Of a stretch of DNA of 64,000 nt, positions 11,401 to 23,050 are shown in pieces. This stretch comes from Acheta domesticus (lineage: Eukaryota; Arthropoda; Insecta; Orthoptera; Gryllidae): positions 218,379,286 to 218,443,285 of the forward strand of contig JAHLJT010009436.1 of assembly GCA_031308135.1 (NCBI GenBank). Reading direction: 5' to 3'. Position 1 is the stretch's first letter, and each line of letters begins with the position of its first letter. The notes beneath the pieces are model-generated. The model did not search any database. It was not told where the DNA came from and was given only the letters and a program-made list of their open reading frames with translations. Position numbers and translations under genes: made by a program.

Positions 11401-13840
11401 TTTTCATGCCTAATGGTGCCTAATTTCATAGTTTTGTTACCTATTTTAGGTGCCTAAATCCTCACTATTTCATGCGTCATATTCGGAGGTCTAGTGATGA
11501 CAAAAATTTCTATCAAAATATTTTAAAACCTATAGAAAATTAAAACGTGTACCGAAAGTATCTATTTTTAAAAACTTTTAGACCTTAGAAATTCTGGGCT
11601 TACTCATCGCTATCTTTTGCTATCGGCCCTGTGCTCAAAGTGAACCCAGGTCTCTCGTCTGTCGCAGCTGCATCCGCCGCATGTGTGCAGCGTGTATTAA
11701 CCACTTCGTTCACGTGCATGCAGAGTTCTACACAAGATGTCGGTGCTGTTTTATGCTGTCGTTCGTCGACCTACAGTGCACCGGTGTCATGTGCACTACA
11801 AGGCGGATGACAACCCCTGCGACAGGAACACAAGCCAGCTACTAATACGGAGTCAACGGTAAGCAAATAACATCGCTGTCGTTTGTGTCGTTTCTTTGAT
11901 CTATACTTTAGTAGGCAAAAGAGTAATTGAACTGGAGGGAAAGAATCCTTCAAGGCAGGTGATGGACGGTCGTCCCTGGATTGATGCGACGACGGTGGCG
12001 AAATAAGGAATGAATGGTGTTGAAATGAATCCCATATGGTTATTAATTAAAAATGTCAAGGGTTGTTTGGAAATACAAACTTCCCAATGGAAATTTGAAC
12101 TCGCACGGACCAGGGATATTTGGCGACTAGAAACTTTTTAATCTCAGATATCAGGACGAAGATAGTCGGCTGTTGTATCTGAAGACCATTGTTAATATTT
12201 TTTGTGGCAAAATTCGTTCCAGAACACTCAATTTGAAATCCCCGCTTAATAATTTCGTATTCGAAACAAGTCTACACGAATGTCAACAGCGTTCATTACT
12301 CATTTGCCTTTCCGGTGCAAATGAGAACCCTAACAGCTTCAAATATAGATTACTCTTTTTGACATCTTATTTATCCGAGACATATTTTGAGTGTGATATA
12401 AGGAACACGAAGTCGCAAAGCGCCTTTTTCAGTATCGCAGTGGTAAATTTAAATATTTGAATACGACCTAAATGAATAATACTGGATGACAAAGTGTAAA
12501 TAAAATTATGCAAAATACACAAACAATTTTTACAGGAAAAAATGTAAACATTTCTTCTTCGTGAAGTCACAATTGTCTTCGTCATATTTTATTTTCTTTT
12601 GATGAACTTTTTCTGCGTAAAATTAACGTTCATTAAATTATTCATAAGCTATTAATCATTTCGATGGCCATTTACAAAATTCGCTTCGTCTCCTTAGTCA
12701 CAGATTTTCTCTTCTCAGTTGAACATAATGTCCACATTTCTGCCCTTTTTATACAGATGGATATCAAAATAGTCCACTCTAATTTACTTACAACGGCTTT
12801 AACGCTGTGAGGAAATCTCACACTGACGCGGCTGGCGGAGTTTTCAACACGCGTGGCGACACGTGATGCTCCGCTGTTTACGTCGTGGAGCGACCACCTG
12901 GAACTACTAGCGTAAGAAGCTACCGCAAGAAATGCTGACGCCCCCGCGCGCTGACCCAATTCTTCAAGTTCAAATGTGAATGTTCTGGATGCGGTCAGGA
13001 AGTAGTAATGTGAGGCGTGGGGCATTTCCGAAATATCATCGAAGACAGGCTGGCATGGATTGTTGCCAAGATGAATATGAATGATGTTATCCTGTATGCA
13101 AGAGTTCTGTGCTTTTGCTCGGTGATGCAGGTAGCAAATTTTAATTAAGTACATCAAGGTATTTATTAGAAAACATGATGTATTGAAATGCGGCGCAAAT
13201 GTGCAATTATTGCTGCCATGATCTTTCGTGCTATGAGTGCTTTCTGAGATTTAATTCATGACTTATTTATTAAGCATCTAATGACTGTGAGATTATTCTG
13301 TATTGCAATGTGTAAACATTGAAAGTTCAGGGTTCATAATAATTGAATATTACCAAGGAATCGCACATGAAGCGTTGCGTAGCCACATTGGCCCCAGTGA
13401 AATCTCGAGCGGTGTGTGGCTGACTGCAATTTTTATTTCTTAATACTGATCAATTAAATAATCTCTCTATCTCGCATCAATAAATAACCTTTTGTTAGCA
13501 TCTGGGTGTCCTTATAGTTGAGAAGTGCTACCACACGGATGCCTCTCAGTCTGTAAACTGTCAGAGAGCACAATTTTCCCCACTTTTCGTTCAAAACTGC
13601 AACGAAGGTAATACAAGTGAGGATCGTATTATTTTGATATCTGTAAATTGATGTCAACCTCACGCAAGAGAACCTCAAAAAGTTTACTGGGGAACGCCCT
13701 CCTTCAACGAAACAAAACGTATACGCTGTTTCATTTTTCATACGTCATGTCCGGGTTCCCTGTAATTAGCAAACTCAAGAAGGCTCGACCATTGGTCAGA
13801 CCATTAAATTGAAAAGCAAAGTAGGTTCACTCATCGCGAG
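8400..13840. other. long AT-rich noncoding stretch
   Basis: No gene is supported. Slightly GC-richer islands at 8720-8990, 9700-9890, 11600-11870 and 12800-13030 may be decayed repeats or regulatory sequence. A 161-codon minus-strand frame (12672-13157) spans the last and is unrecognised. A short (GT)n run with a G tract lies at 11131-11155. Confidence 0.4.
11737..11862 (+). other. candidate small ORF / exon with stop inside a splice donor (unrecognised)
   Basis: ATG at 11737 in a reasonable context (ACAAG before it) opens a 41-codon frame starting MSVLFYAVVRRP. The TAA stop at 11860-11862 is part of CAACG|GTAAGC, a good splice donor. Local composition is higher in GC than the surroundings. 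It could be an exon of an unknown gene or transposon, or chance. The product is not recognised. Confidence 0.15.
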
Positions 13841-14230
13841 CGCGTTCTTCCCCCCCCCCCCCTCCCAGTCTCCGGCAGGTGCCGCGGCGGAGGCCAGCAC
13901 GAGATGCGCGGCCGCGTCGCGACGGCGCGGCGACGTCGCCGTCGGGTGAGGTTGCGCCGAGGGACAATTAGGTCGCGCTGGTCGTTATCCCGCTGATCAT
14001 CGCGATCGTCGTTCTACTCCGCCTCCGCCCCGGAGGACGCCGTCGCAGCCGTCTTATTTTTTCCCCCCTCGCTTCGCCGCCCGCGATGCGTAATTGCGCG
14101 CGAGTGGACTGGTTCCGAGGCGCCCCGGCGGCCGAGCGACCGCCGCGACGCCCCGCGCCGCGCCGCGCGCCGCGTTTCTCCGCCCGCCCGCCCGCGAGGA
14201 ATCTCGCAGCGGCTGGGCGGGAAAGAGTCT
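13840..14230. promoter_or_regulatory. CpG island
   Basis: Starts with a C homopolymer (13850-13862), then a CpG-dense core. ATCATCGCGATCGTCG near 14000 and GATGCGTAATTGCGCGCG near 14084 are non-repetitive and look constrained. Frames here are Arg- and Ala-rich artefacts. Confidence 0.4.
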
Positions 14231-15290
14231 CTAGGATTTCGCGTCGTTTGGTGTACGGACAAAAGGTCCAATATTCGTTAGGTCTAATGAACAGGTCGTC
14301 TATTGCGAACCACGTCTAATGCGACATAAGGTCTACGTGAAAGACGATCTAATACCAAAAGAGGCCTACAATTAGACCTAGATACAGAGAGTAGCGCACT
14401 CAATGGGTTTGAGGGAGGAGAATCTCTGGACGGATGGGAGTGGAAGGTCTTTTTCACTTCCGTAACTTGCATATTTTCGACCGAAACGTCTAAACGTTCC
14501 AATGAGTCGCAATGTATCGTGCAATGTCGATGAATCATATTGGGAATAATTTAGACTAAAAAAAACTCTTAAATCTGAAGCAAAGACTGAAATAAACGCA
14601 GATATTCAATATTCTTAACTAAAATTTCAAAATTAATACATAAAATAGACATAGTACCAATTACAAATCGTCTTTCAGATTTAAAGAATTCAAATAATTA
14701 TAGTTTTTTCCTTTCAGTGTTTTAGGCATTTACTCTATTTAATCAAACATACTGACATTTATGAGTAGTATTAACACGATCAGAATTAGATAGTTGGGAA
14801 CCAATTTTGACATGAACTGTAATGTGTTTTGCAATTCTTGGACGTATGGGTAGGTATTTTTGTATCAAGTGTAATGAGGATCCAGTTTCCACAAATAATT
14901 AACAAAAATTGTCTTGATATGTTTTGGAAAAAATTAAGACTTTTTCTGCTTTTCACTCGATGGAAGAAATGTATAACTGTGCAATTGCCAATATAAGATA
15001 ACAGTCCCGTTGTGTGTTCGAGAAAGTTAGATCAGACATTCCATTCTGTGACCATGACCCTAAGTATCGCTGAAAGTGAGGAAGCAACAGAAATTTTCAA
15101 AAAGAAATGTTGCTTTTTCTCAACACTACCTCCCAATCACAACGGCTTTCTTGGATTAAATTCCGGTACAGTTTATTTTCCAAGCATTAAAAATCCCAGA
15201 AACTTGGATAACAACCGACCCATCATGCGTAGCGCACCAGCGACGCAGTCAGTCAACCGAGTCAATTCTCTCCACCCATTTCGCCTCCGC
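14230..15290. other. AT-rich noncoding stretch
   Basis: No supported feature. A cluster of GGTCTA/TAGACC words at 14260-14390 is a local peculiarity of unknown meaning. Confidence 0.45.
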
Positions 15291-15540
15291 GCCGTGTAAC
15301 CCCCTCCCTGGGTATCATGTTCAAGTTGGTGAACAATATCTCAGCACGTACTGTGAGGAGTGTGGGCGTGCAACGGCTGTATCGTGGCGAGTGGCACGGC
15401 CTGGCGCGACGCGGCGTGGGGGGCATGGCGAGGTGTGGCATGGCGGGGCGTGGCGGGGCATGCCATGGCATGACGGGGAATGGGGCGGGGGGACGCGGCG
15501 TGGTCGGGTCTGCTTCGGAACCTGTCCCGCAGGGAATTGC
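15290..15540. promoter_or_regulatory. GC-rich block with GGCATGGCGG-type degenerate repeats
   Basis: From 15380 to 15500 the sequence is an irregular array of GGCATGG, GGCGGGG and GGCGTGG words, a degenerate minisatellite inside a CpG-rich patch. A 129-codon frame runs through it on the plus strand but is Gly- and Arg-biased because of the array. Confidence 0.4.
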
Positions 15541-16476
15541 GCGCACTGAGGGCCTAGTCAGCGCAGTGGAATTACTCATTAAGATTTCTAATATTCTGAT
15601 ACGTGCAAAATGCGCGCTTGCAACTGCAAAACAATTAATAGAACGTTCCTCTAAAAAGAAGGACGTCGACTTGAACGATAATTACGAGCTGAAAGGTATG
15701 TGTTAAGAATTGTAAGAACCGCGAACGTTCAATCGTGCAGAAATTCTAAGAATGTATATGGAATTAGTGGGGTGTCGTTGGGACTTGTTTCAAAAAACAA
15801 CAACAAAACTCTGTAGAAGTAACCAGCGTTTTATATCATTTTTATTCTCGCTGAACCTAGTCGGTGTCGTTTTTCTAATTATGTAATTCAGTTCACCTAG
15901 TATACAATTGCTTATAAATGCAAATATCGTTCGTTAATAATGAATAGAAAGTGTTTCTTATGTACTATTTCGGGGGAGAAGTAGTTGCTCGATTAAGAAT
16001 TCAGATCTACAGACGAAATGCGTTTGAGTTAGAAATACATTTCGTTGTTAAAAAAATCTGGACAATACCGGTAGTAGAAGCTGCGTTCCGAGGAATAGAA
16101 CAAGAAGAGCAGTAGTTCTCCCGCGTAATGGCTCTTCCACTTACTCTGGGAACATAGTAATGGCCGCGGCCTCTACCGTTGCCCATAAAACGCGCACGCA
16201 GATGCACGCACTAAAACCAGCGTCGACTGCTCGGGGGGGGGGGAGGGGGGCACCGCTCGGCGACCAGCGGCGTCGCCTGACAAGGCATCCCGCTAACACT
16301 GGGACAGATTTGCCCCCGATTGACTCGACATTGTCTTCATTTTAAGAGCCCTGTCCTACTCCGCCGCTCCACTCATTTTGGAAGAATAGAAACAGGTGCA
16401 TTGTTGAATTTTCTCACTTACTGCGTTTAATCTGCCTTTGAGCTGTCTTCGTTACTGGTTGGAGACGACCTAGTAG
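15540..16476. other. noncoding stretch, AT-rich with a G-rich patch
   Basis: AT-rich except 16180-16320, which has a G homopolymer (16231-16249) and CpG-rich flanks. No gene supported. Confidence 0.4.
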
Positions 16477-16686
16477 CAGGAGCGGATCCAGCCGATAATT
16501 TGGGGGGGGGGCAGGGGCGTCAAAGATTTTTGTTAAATAATACACATTTGTTAATATATTGTATATTGTTTTTGTAGCGTAAATATGATAGTATACAATG
16601 TTTTAATAATTACATAATTGTAATATAAATAAACATTTAAATCAATTTTGCCAAATAAAGGAAAGTAACAAAAGAATCCTCAACTG
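16477..16686. mobile_element. hAT-like MITE, family B copy 1
   Basis: A 210-bp element starting CAGGAGCGGATCCAGCCGAT and ending ATCCTCAACTG, flanked by a perfect 8-bp target duplication CCTAGTAG (16469-16476 and 16687-16694). The interior (ACACATTTGTTAATATATTG, then AAACATTTAAATCA-TTTTGCCAAAT) matches the copy at 53237-53496, which keeps a longer right end. Perfect flanks indicate a fairly recent insertion despite a diverged right terminus. Confidence 0.9.
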
Positions 16687-16694
16687 CCTAGTAG

Positions 16695-17580
16695 TACAGG
16701 AAACTATTGACTGGCTTTACTGGGCTTCTATGGAATGAACGGATGTTAAGATTATTTTATGGGATATGTGGAGTTTGCTGAATTTACGCTATGTCGGTAA
16801 GATTTCCCTGGAGAAAAGTAAAAAATTCAATTAGTTCAGATGTAAACTAAGCAATTGCCACGACGATCAATAGATTTTTGAAAATCATGCTCAGATCTAG
16901 ATAAAATACTACTATTTTAGCAAGAGATAAGAAAACCACTCAAAGAAAATTTGAGGCGGATAATAGAGAAGATTTTATCTTTGAAATGAGTGTTCATCTG
17001 CATAATATATACAAAAATGGGGTATAATTTATAACACAGTTTCTCTCAGATTAAGTTATATTTCATTTATTCATCCGAGCGCTTGAGCATCCATAATCAA
17101 TTGACGTCCACCAAGCAAAACCGGAAATTTTGGGATGTAAATTTCTTGATTATTCACCTCGATGTTTTAAAAATCGATCAAGGAAATGGGATATCAATTC
17201 CTTAAAATGGTGGAACGAAATGTGTTTTACGGTGCTATTACGGAGGAATTGCAATTACTTTGCGAACCCTGCAAAACTATAACGTACCTAAAACGAACAT
17301 CCTGTGCGAGGTAATACTTATCTTCGAACATTCTTTCTGTTCTCTTCAGTGTTACAATAAATGATGCCTGGTCGTTATTCTAACGAACAAGTTGCGACTC
17401 ATTATTACAACTCTTGAAACACGGGAAGTGCGTTAGTGAAATCTAACCTACAACTTCTTCGCATAGTGAAGACAAAAAACTGTATACAATGCTTTTAAAC
17501 TTCAACTTTCCTGACAGAGAAAGAAGTAACATTTGAGAAAAAAAAACTCAAAAATTTCAACTTCACATAATATGCAAATT
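16695..17580. other. AT-rich noncoding stretch
   Basis: Nothing supported beyond composition. Confidence 0.5.
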
Positions 17581-17728
17581 TTCAAGTCTGCGCGTTTAAA
17601 CCGTAGCCCCGAACCCCAACCAAGTTGCCGTACACATGTTTGAAACACAAGCTTCCAAATAACTGCGAACACCGGCGCCTGTGTGCCCCTACATTAAGGA
17701 GCTCCGGCCATAACTCACGCGCGTGAGC

Positions 17729-17795
17729 GGCGTGGCGTGGCGTGGCGTGGCGTGGCGTGGCGTGGCGTGGCGCGGCGCGGCGCGGCGCGGCGCGG
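17729..17795. repeat. GGCGT/GGCGC pentamer array
   Basis: About thirteen tandem pentamers: the first part GGCGT, the last part GGCGC, as if a T-to-C variant spread from one end. Either reading is low-complexity. Confidence 0.95.
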
Positions 17796-18064
17796 TGTGA
17801 CCGGCGCGGGGCGCACGGCCCGCGTGTCGCGACAGGCGGCTCGGAACGCGGAACGGCGCGGGCGACGAAGACAACGTAAACTTTCAGTCGCGTCCGCGTT
17901 TGTCCCCGCATCCCCGCGCCGGGCGGCGTACAGCGGCAGGGTGGCACAGTCGCACGGCGACGGGGGGGGGGAGGAGACAACGCCGCATTATTCGAACGGG
18001 CCCCACGCCGCCCGCGGCTCTCACAGACGCCCGCGCACGCCCACCAGAGACCGGAACTCGCAAC

Positions 18065-18072
18065 TATAAATA
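18065..18072 (+). promoter_or_regulatory. TATA-like box inside a CpG island
   Basis: TATAAATACGGAGCAC sits in otherwise GC-rich sequence, an unusual setting that makes a real core promoter more likely. A plus-strand start near 18095 is predicted. No gene is recognised downstream, so the product would be noncoding or start far away. Confidence 0.3.
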
Positions 18073-18329
18073 CGGAGCACAACACCCAGCCTCTTGCGCT
18101 GGTTCCCTTCGCGCGACAATGCAATGAACCGCGGACTCCCCCCCCCTCCGGTGTCCTCCACCGGCTGTGCACCAGCACGCGCGGAGAGCAGGCGGCCCGT
18201 CGCCGATACACGCGACTAAGTAATGCTTTATGCGAGGAGAAACAATTGTCCGTTACCCGTGAATGAGGCGTTCAAATTTGCGTACCGGCGGCCGTGCCGG
18301 AAGAGTACCCTTCTCCGGCGGCGGACTTG

Positions 18330-18895
18330 TCTCCTGAGTTGGAGCTCTATGGGGAATCTGGTTTCCACTGTTTGTGTACTCTCGCAACGAAATGCAGTTT
18401 TCTTGCACCAGACGTTAAGAGCTGGAAACAACAATGTGGAGTACTACGTTTGAAAGAAAAGATTGTTTCATTACTTTACAACAGAGTAGTCTAAAAGTAG
18501 GGTAATGCTTCTTAATATCAAAGCAGTCTTCGCTACATAGAATTATTCAATTATTAAACAAAAAGTTTTCAAGATTTTCAGAACAGAATAATATTACAAG
18601 TTAACACATGTTCAGAAAAAAGCCACGCCCCCCATTCAGTGAAAAGTAAACTGCTAAAAATCATTAAACCCAAAGAAGGACGTGTCATTTTTGGAGGGTT
18701 CTCGAAAAGTAGTAGAAAATCTATAGTAAAAAAAAATCAACAATACATTTAAATGACATGAAAGTATCCTGAAGTAACTAATGTCTCTAAAGGAACTTAT
18801 GGTCTCTTTTATGCGGCTTTGATGCGATGGTGAGACCATTTGGGGGTAAATACCAGAATTCGAAAGGTCAGAACGTGTTAGGATGTAGGTTTTGT
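18330..18895. other. AT-rich noncoding stretch
   Basis: No supported gene or repeat. Confidence 0.45.
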
Positions 18896-18897
18896 AA

Positions 18898-18946
18898 TGA
18901 AGGCCTTCGGCCTAGCCGTTTGCTTGAAGGCCTTCGGCCTAGCCGT
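18898..18946. repeat. two copies of a 27-bp unit containing AGGCC-TTC-GGCCT palindrome
   Basis: TGAAGGCCTTCGGCCTAGCC occurs at 18898 and again at 18925 with no mismatch. Each copy holds the hairpin AGGCC-TTC-GGCCT. GC-rich units in an AT-rich context suggest a short piece of a satellite or mobile unit. Confidence 0.85.
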
Positions 18947-18959
18947 AAAAAAAGTTATT

Positions 18960-19480
18960 TAATTTAGATGTGTAATAAGTTCCTACTCTCGGCAAATTTT
19001 TCGAATGGAGGGAACGGGGCTGCAAAACTTTGCGAAAGTAAGCGGTACCAGTCGCGAGCAGCCAGAGGCGCAGGCGTTTCGATAAGAGTGTTGTCTGAGC
19101 GTCGCGAAGTTCACGGGCCGCGCGCGCGCCAGCGGCGGGTGCACATTTGCGCGTCGCGCGTAAGCCCCGAAGTCGGCAGGCAGCGCTGCCTGCGCGCAAG
19201 CAAATACACAAACAGTGCGAACGATGCGTAAACACCTCCTCTGGCGGCGGCGGCGGGGGCGGCAGAGGCGGCTTGCGTAATGTCCCAAAACGTATCGCGC
19301 GTCGCCGTTGCCTGCCGCCCCTCCGCCCGCGCTCGCTCATCTCGGCGAATACGAGACGAGGTCCTTAACGAATCGCCCGCCCTTCGTTATCTGCGTTGCC
19401 TCCGCCGTGTTGCAAATGCAGCTGTTCGCGGACCGGGAAGGGCTGCTCCCTCGCACGGGATGGAATGGAAACATTTGTGA
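18960..19480. promoter_or_regulatory. CpG island
   Basis: CpG-rich from 19010 to 19440, with a GGCGG run at 19244-19266. The right flank has GGGATGGAATGGAAACATTTG near 19457-19476, with a TEAD-like GGAATG core. All open frames are compositional. Confidence 0.4.
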
Positions 19481-20590
19481 ATATCAGGTTCGAGGTGCTA
19501 CGTGCGGTTGTATTCACGATCTGGCGTTTGAAAACTCAAGGCTTTTTATAACGTCTTTCTCTAAAAAGAGTATTTCACATACCGTTAGAATTTCAGAATA
19601 AGTATAATTCCATCCATATCTCTGGGAAGTAACTTTATGAACTGTACATGGGAATTACAATATATGGAATATCTTTTCGATATATTTGCTCTTTACAACG
19701 TTAAAAATTAGTTGGTGTATTACTTGTGAGGAGGACTTGTACAGGTTAACACTTCTATTTGCTAATTCAATTAAGGCGTGCGACAAAGTAGCATTATTCA
19801 CAAAAGGGTAATGACGCTGGATGAAAACCATTAACGCCCGCAAAGGTTTATACAGAAGCCGAACTCCATAGTCGACTGGGATTAGAAATCTTCCAAATTC
19901 TGTTGTAATTTAACGAAATTATCACCGGACACCATGGCAGTTCCAGGGTTACTACAAGTATTATTTGTGATACTTAGTTGCAAAATGGAAATGAATTTTT
20001 TTTCTCAAAGGGAAAACGGCAGAAGGAAACGGATACCACCTAATATGTAAATGTCTCCATCCTATTGCGGAATAGTTTAAGGAAAAGTCAGATGTAAACA
20101 GCAACCAGTTCTACGCAGTTTCAGATACATGTGTTCTGGAAAAAGTTAAATTTGGGATCATCGATAAGATAAAGAAATTAAAAGGAATGTAACGTTTCAC
20201 GTGGAGACGCTAGGGAGGGTACGCCGGACGTGCGGGGCGAAAGCTCGAACAAATAAAAAAAATTGAAATGCGCATCGATGTGCATTTTTTCCAACTCGAG
20301 TTTGACTTTGTGTTCACTATTGTAGTCCTATTGTTTTTTATCGTATTATTTTATAGAAAATTTCCTTTGCTTGCACCATTCTATATAATCCAACAACAAA
20401 TGGAGCGGGAAAGGCGTAGGGGACAACAAGGGCGGTGCGGGCAGAAGCGTATCTAAGGTATGGCAGATATGGCACGTGCCACTCGCAAGGGGGCGCTATT
20501 TAGAATATATACGCTAAAACAAATAACAAAACCCCAATTTTTAAGTATCCTGACAGAGGCGCTAGTTTTATGTTTGCCATGGGCGCCTGT
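19480..20590. other. AT-rich noncoding stretch
   Basis: No supported gene, RNA or repeat. Confidence 0.5.
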
Positions 20591-21240
20591 ATACCTAGGT
20601 ACCCCTCTGGGTGCGGCAAGTGAGACGAACTCCGGTCGGAGAGGACCACGAAGACTGCGAGGGCGGGTGGAGGGGACGAGGGTCAGGGGGATGATCGGGA
20701 GAGAAGACTGGGAGAGCGGGCAGACGGGAAAGGCGGCGAAGGCGGGGAGCGGAGTGGAGTGCAACGAAGACGAAAAAAGTGGGGAGTTCGTGAGAGGAGC
20801 ATGGAGGATGGGGTGGGCGCCAAAGGGGGTGGGGGGGCGCGCCGGCGGTCCGAGCGCCAGCGGTGGCGCGCGCCCAAACTGCGGGGGCGGGCGCTGGTAG
20901 TTCGGGCGGCTGTCGCGCGATGGCGGGTCGCGGCCGGGCAGGCGCAGCGGCGCGCCCTCTGTCCTCCGCGCCCCTCGCCGCCCTCCGTCCTCTCGCCGGG
21001 GCGGGCCGGCCGGGCCGGGCCGACGTAATTGGTAGGTGCGGGCGCAGACTTACAGCGAAATCCGACCGCGACGAGCGCTTCGCATTGAGTAGGCCGTTTT
21101 TTAGTCGCATTGCCACACGGGAGATTAACGTTGAAACGCTCCCGCGCGGGCGGCGAAACGGTTTATTTCGAGCACCAATTTGGCACAGAGAGAATTCAGG
21201 AGCAAAAATTAATTGAGCTCTTTACTCGCGTAAAATCTCG
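20590..21240. promoter_or_regulatory. CpG island and adjacent motif-dense flank
   Basis: G-rich then CpG-rich to 21040, followed by non-repetitive sequence (21090-21225) with AGATTAACGTTGAAACG, GTTTATTTCGAGCACCAATT and AAATTAATTGAGC. These are homeodomain and CCAAT-like cores that look like a conserved element. The 173-codon minus-strand frame is Ala/Arg/Pro-rich and not believed. Confidence 0.4.
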
Positions 21241-21840
21241 ACCATCCTCAGGGTTTTATTCCACGCTGTCATTTCGTTCTTGCGTTTTAATAACATGTGC
21301 TATGTACACCAAGTTGTGCCTTTTTTTTCATATGGCTTAGCAAGGGGTTTCAGTTGATGTTTCTTTCCTAGTATGTTATTAAATCGTGTTACACAGTACA
21401 CTGAAGTTACTATGTATAATCCTGACATGACAACTTATTTGTTTAGTGTTAACTGCAATACATAAATCTTACTCTTCACTAATTATTCAGCATTTAGCAG
21501 ATACCTAAGCTACGTGCGAACTGAAGTAGATACTTAAAAAATTGATGAACAAGCGATAATAAAATCAGTCATAAACGCATCATCCTTTAAAAATAGAAAT
21601 CAAACCTTCAAGTACTTGAAGACTAGAAATCATTCCTTAGAGGATATAATTTTTCATCTATACATTCTAGTCCTGTTAATAGCTTGAATATTACTACTCG
21701 TAGCAAACTGACATCAAAAACGCAAAACCAATATTTTGGAGGAGCGATAGCAAAGGAGTCAAGTCTGTTCGCCTGATTCACCGCCATTAAGCCCTCCGCT
21801 CTTGGTTCTTGGGGTGCTGGTCATTGGTGTAACGAATTCA
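21240..21840. other. AT-rich noncoding stretch
   Basis: Nothing supported. Confidence 0.5.
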
Positions 21841-22200
21841 GAATTTACCTCACGCAGCGTCGGCGCCCGTGCCACCCTCCGCACCTTTCGCTGTCGTCGA
21901 CTGAGCCGTTTAGCGTCCCACGTGGACCAACGCACGGCGGAGAGTTATGGAGAAGGCGAAAGTGTTTAAACAAAAAACCAATTAGCGGGGCGGGCCCATT
22001 AATTAGTAGGGCTGCTGCCCCCCCAGGGATAGGTCCTTGCCGTGACGTAGCACTCTGAATGGGGTTTCTCGCCGGCCCGGGCCGCGCCGCAGGCGTGGGA
22101 TGGGTGTGGGAGCTGGGCACGCGCGGTTCCTTCCCGCACAGCCCGGGCTGATCGCTTAGTTTACGTGGCGGCACTGGAGGTGAAAAGGATTCTTGTTCGG
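21840..22200. promoter_or_regulatory. putative enhancer: Fox-like and homeodomain sites in CpG-rich DNA
   Basis: GAAAGTGTTTAAACAAAAAA (21959-21978) contains a forkhead-like core and is followed at once by CCAATTAGCGGGGCGGGCCC and CATTAATTAGTAGGG. Clustered Fox, Antp-class and Sp/KLF-like sites lie within 60 bp, with GC-rich sequence to the right. No coding signature beyond composition. Confidence 0.45.
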
Positions 22201-23050
22201 TCTGAGCTTCGGGATTGACAACTCTCAGCCAATACAACTAATATAATCGTATTGTGTAATGATTTTAAACATTCTGATACGTGCATACTATGTGTATACT
22301 CAGTTTCTGTATTCTCCTGTATTTTGACAAATTTGTATGTCCTTCTGAAGGTTGCTTTATTTGCGAATCTACTGAAGTGAAATACTGTAATGTATTACTT
22401 TAAATGTTTATAATTCCACAGATTATGTTACTGGTTCCCAGAATTTTCCTAAATGACCTGTAAAAGTCATTAGTTCAGTGAATCCATGCTATTGGTGGCC
22501 ATAAGAAACATTTCTTGTATACGCTACTTATCCGAATGTGCATTATTCAATTATGAAAGCCGTTATGCGAGATTTTTGTTAACATTTCGCAGAAATTTAA
22601 ATCAAATTGAGTTAAGATTTCACTGAAAAATAACTGAAAAGGTTGGGAGTTTGAAATTCACGAAACATCACTTCACATACTACATACTCATTTACTTCAC
22701 AATACGATATACGGTGCATCTTCATTGATGATAAAGTATTCTTCGACTAGGTTTCTATTGGCCAGAAAATTTCTTGTTTAGAAATGATTATTTAAAAGAT
22801 ATCGGAAGTAAGATACACTCCTCTGTGAAGACTATAGGCCATTATTGGCATGATGTAATGATCCATATTACATTCATGAAAAGCTATCTAGCCAATCTTC
22901 CAAGAGCCAAAGAGCTTTATTGAACATTTCATTGTAGTGACATCAGAATACTATAGAAATAATGTCATGCAATTAAACATTTACTGCTTAACAATCTCAA
23001 ATGTAATAGTCTCTTAATGTCTCGAAGCGGGGTAACGTGGAGACGCGCGT
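22200..23050. other. AT-rich noncoding stretch
   Basis: No supported feature. Confidence 0.5.

Larger units (their letters stand above)
17580..18330. promoter_or_regulatory. CpG island with pentamer repeat and TATA-like box
   Basis: CpG-rich block carrying a GGCGT/GGCGC pentamer array (17729-17795), a TATAAATA box at 18065-18072, and a motif-dense right edge. ACGCGACTAAGTAATGC and GAAACAATTGTCCG (Sox-like AACAATTG) lie near 18215-18250. Minus-strand frames of up to 209 codons contain only His/Ala/Thr/Pro repeats from the pentamers. Confidence 0.45.

Noticed and set aside
17582..18211. 209-codon minus-strand frame with HATPRHATPRHA repeat
   Set aside because: The repeat is a reading of the GGCGT pentamer array; no real protein feature.
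20595..21116. 173-codon minus-strand frame
   Set aside because: Ala/Arg/Pro-rich composition artefact within a CpG island.
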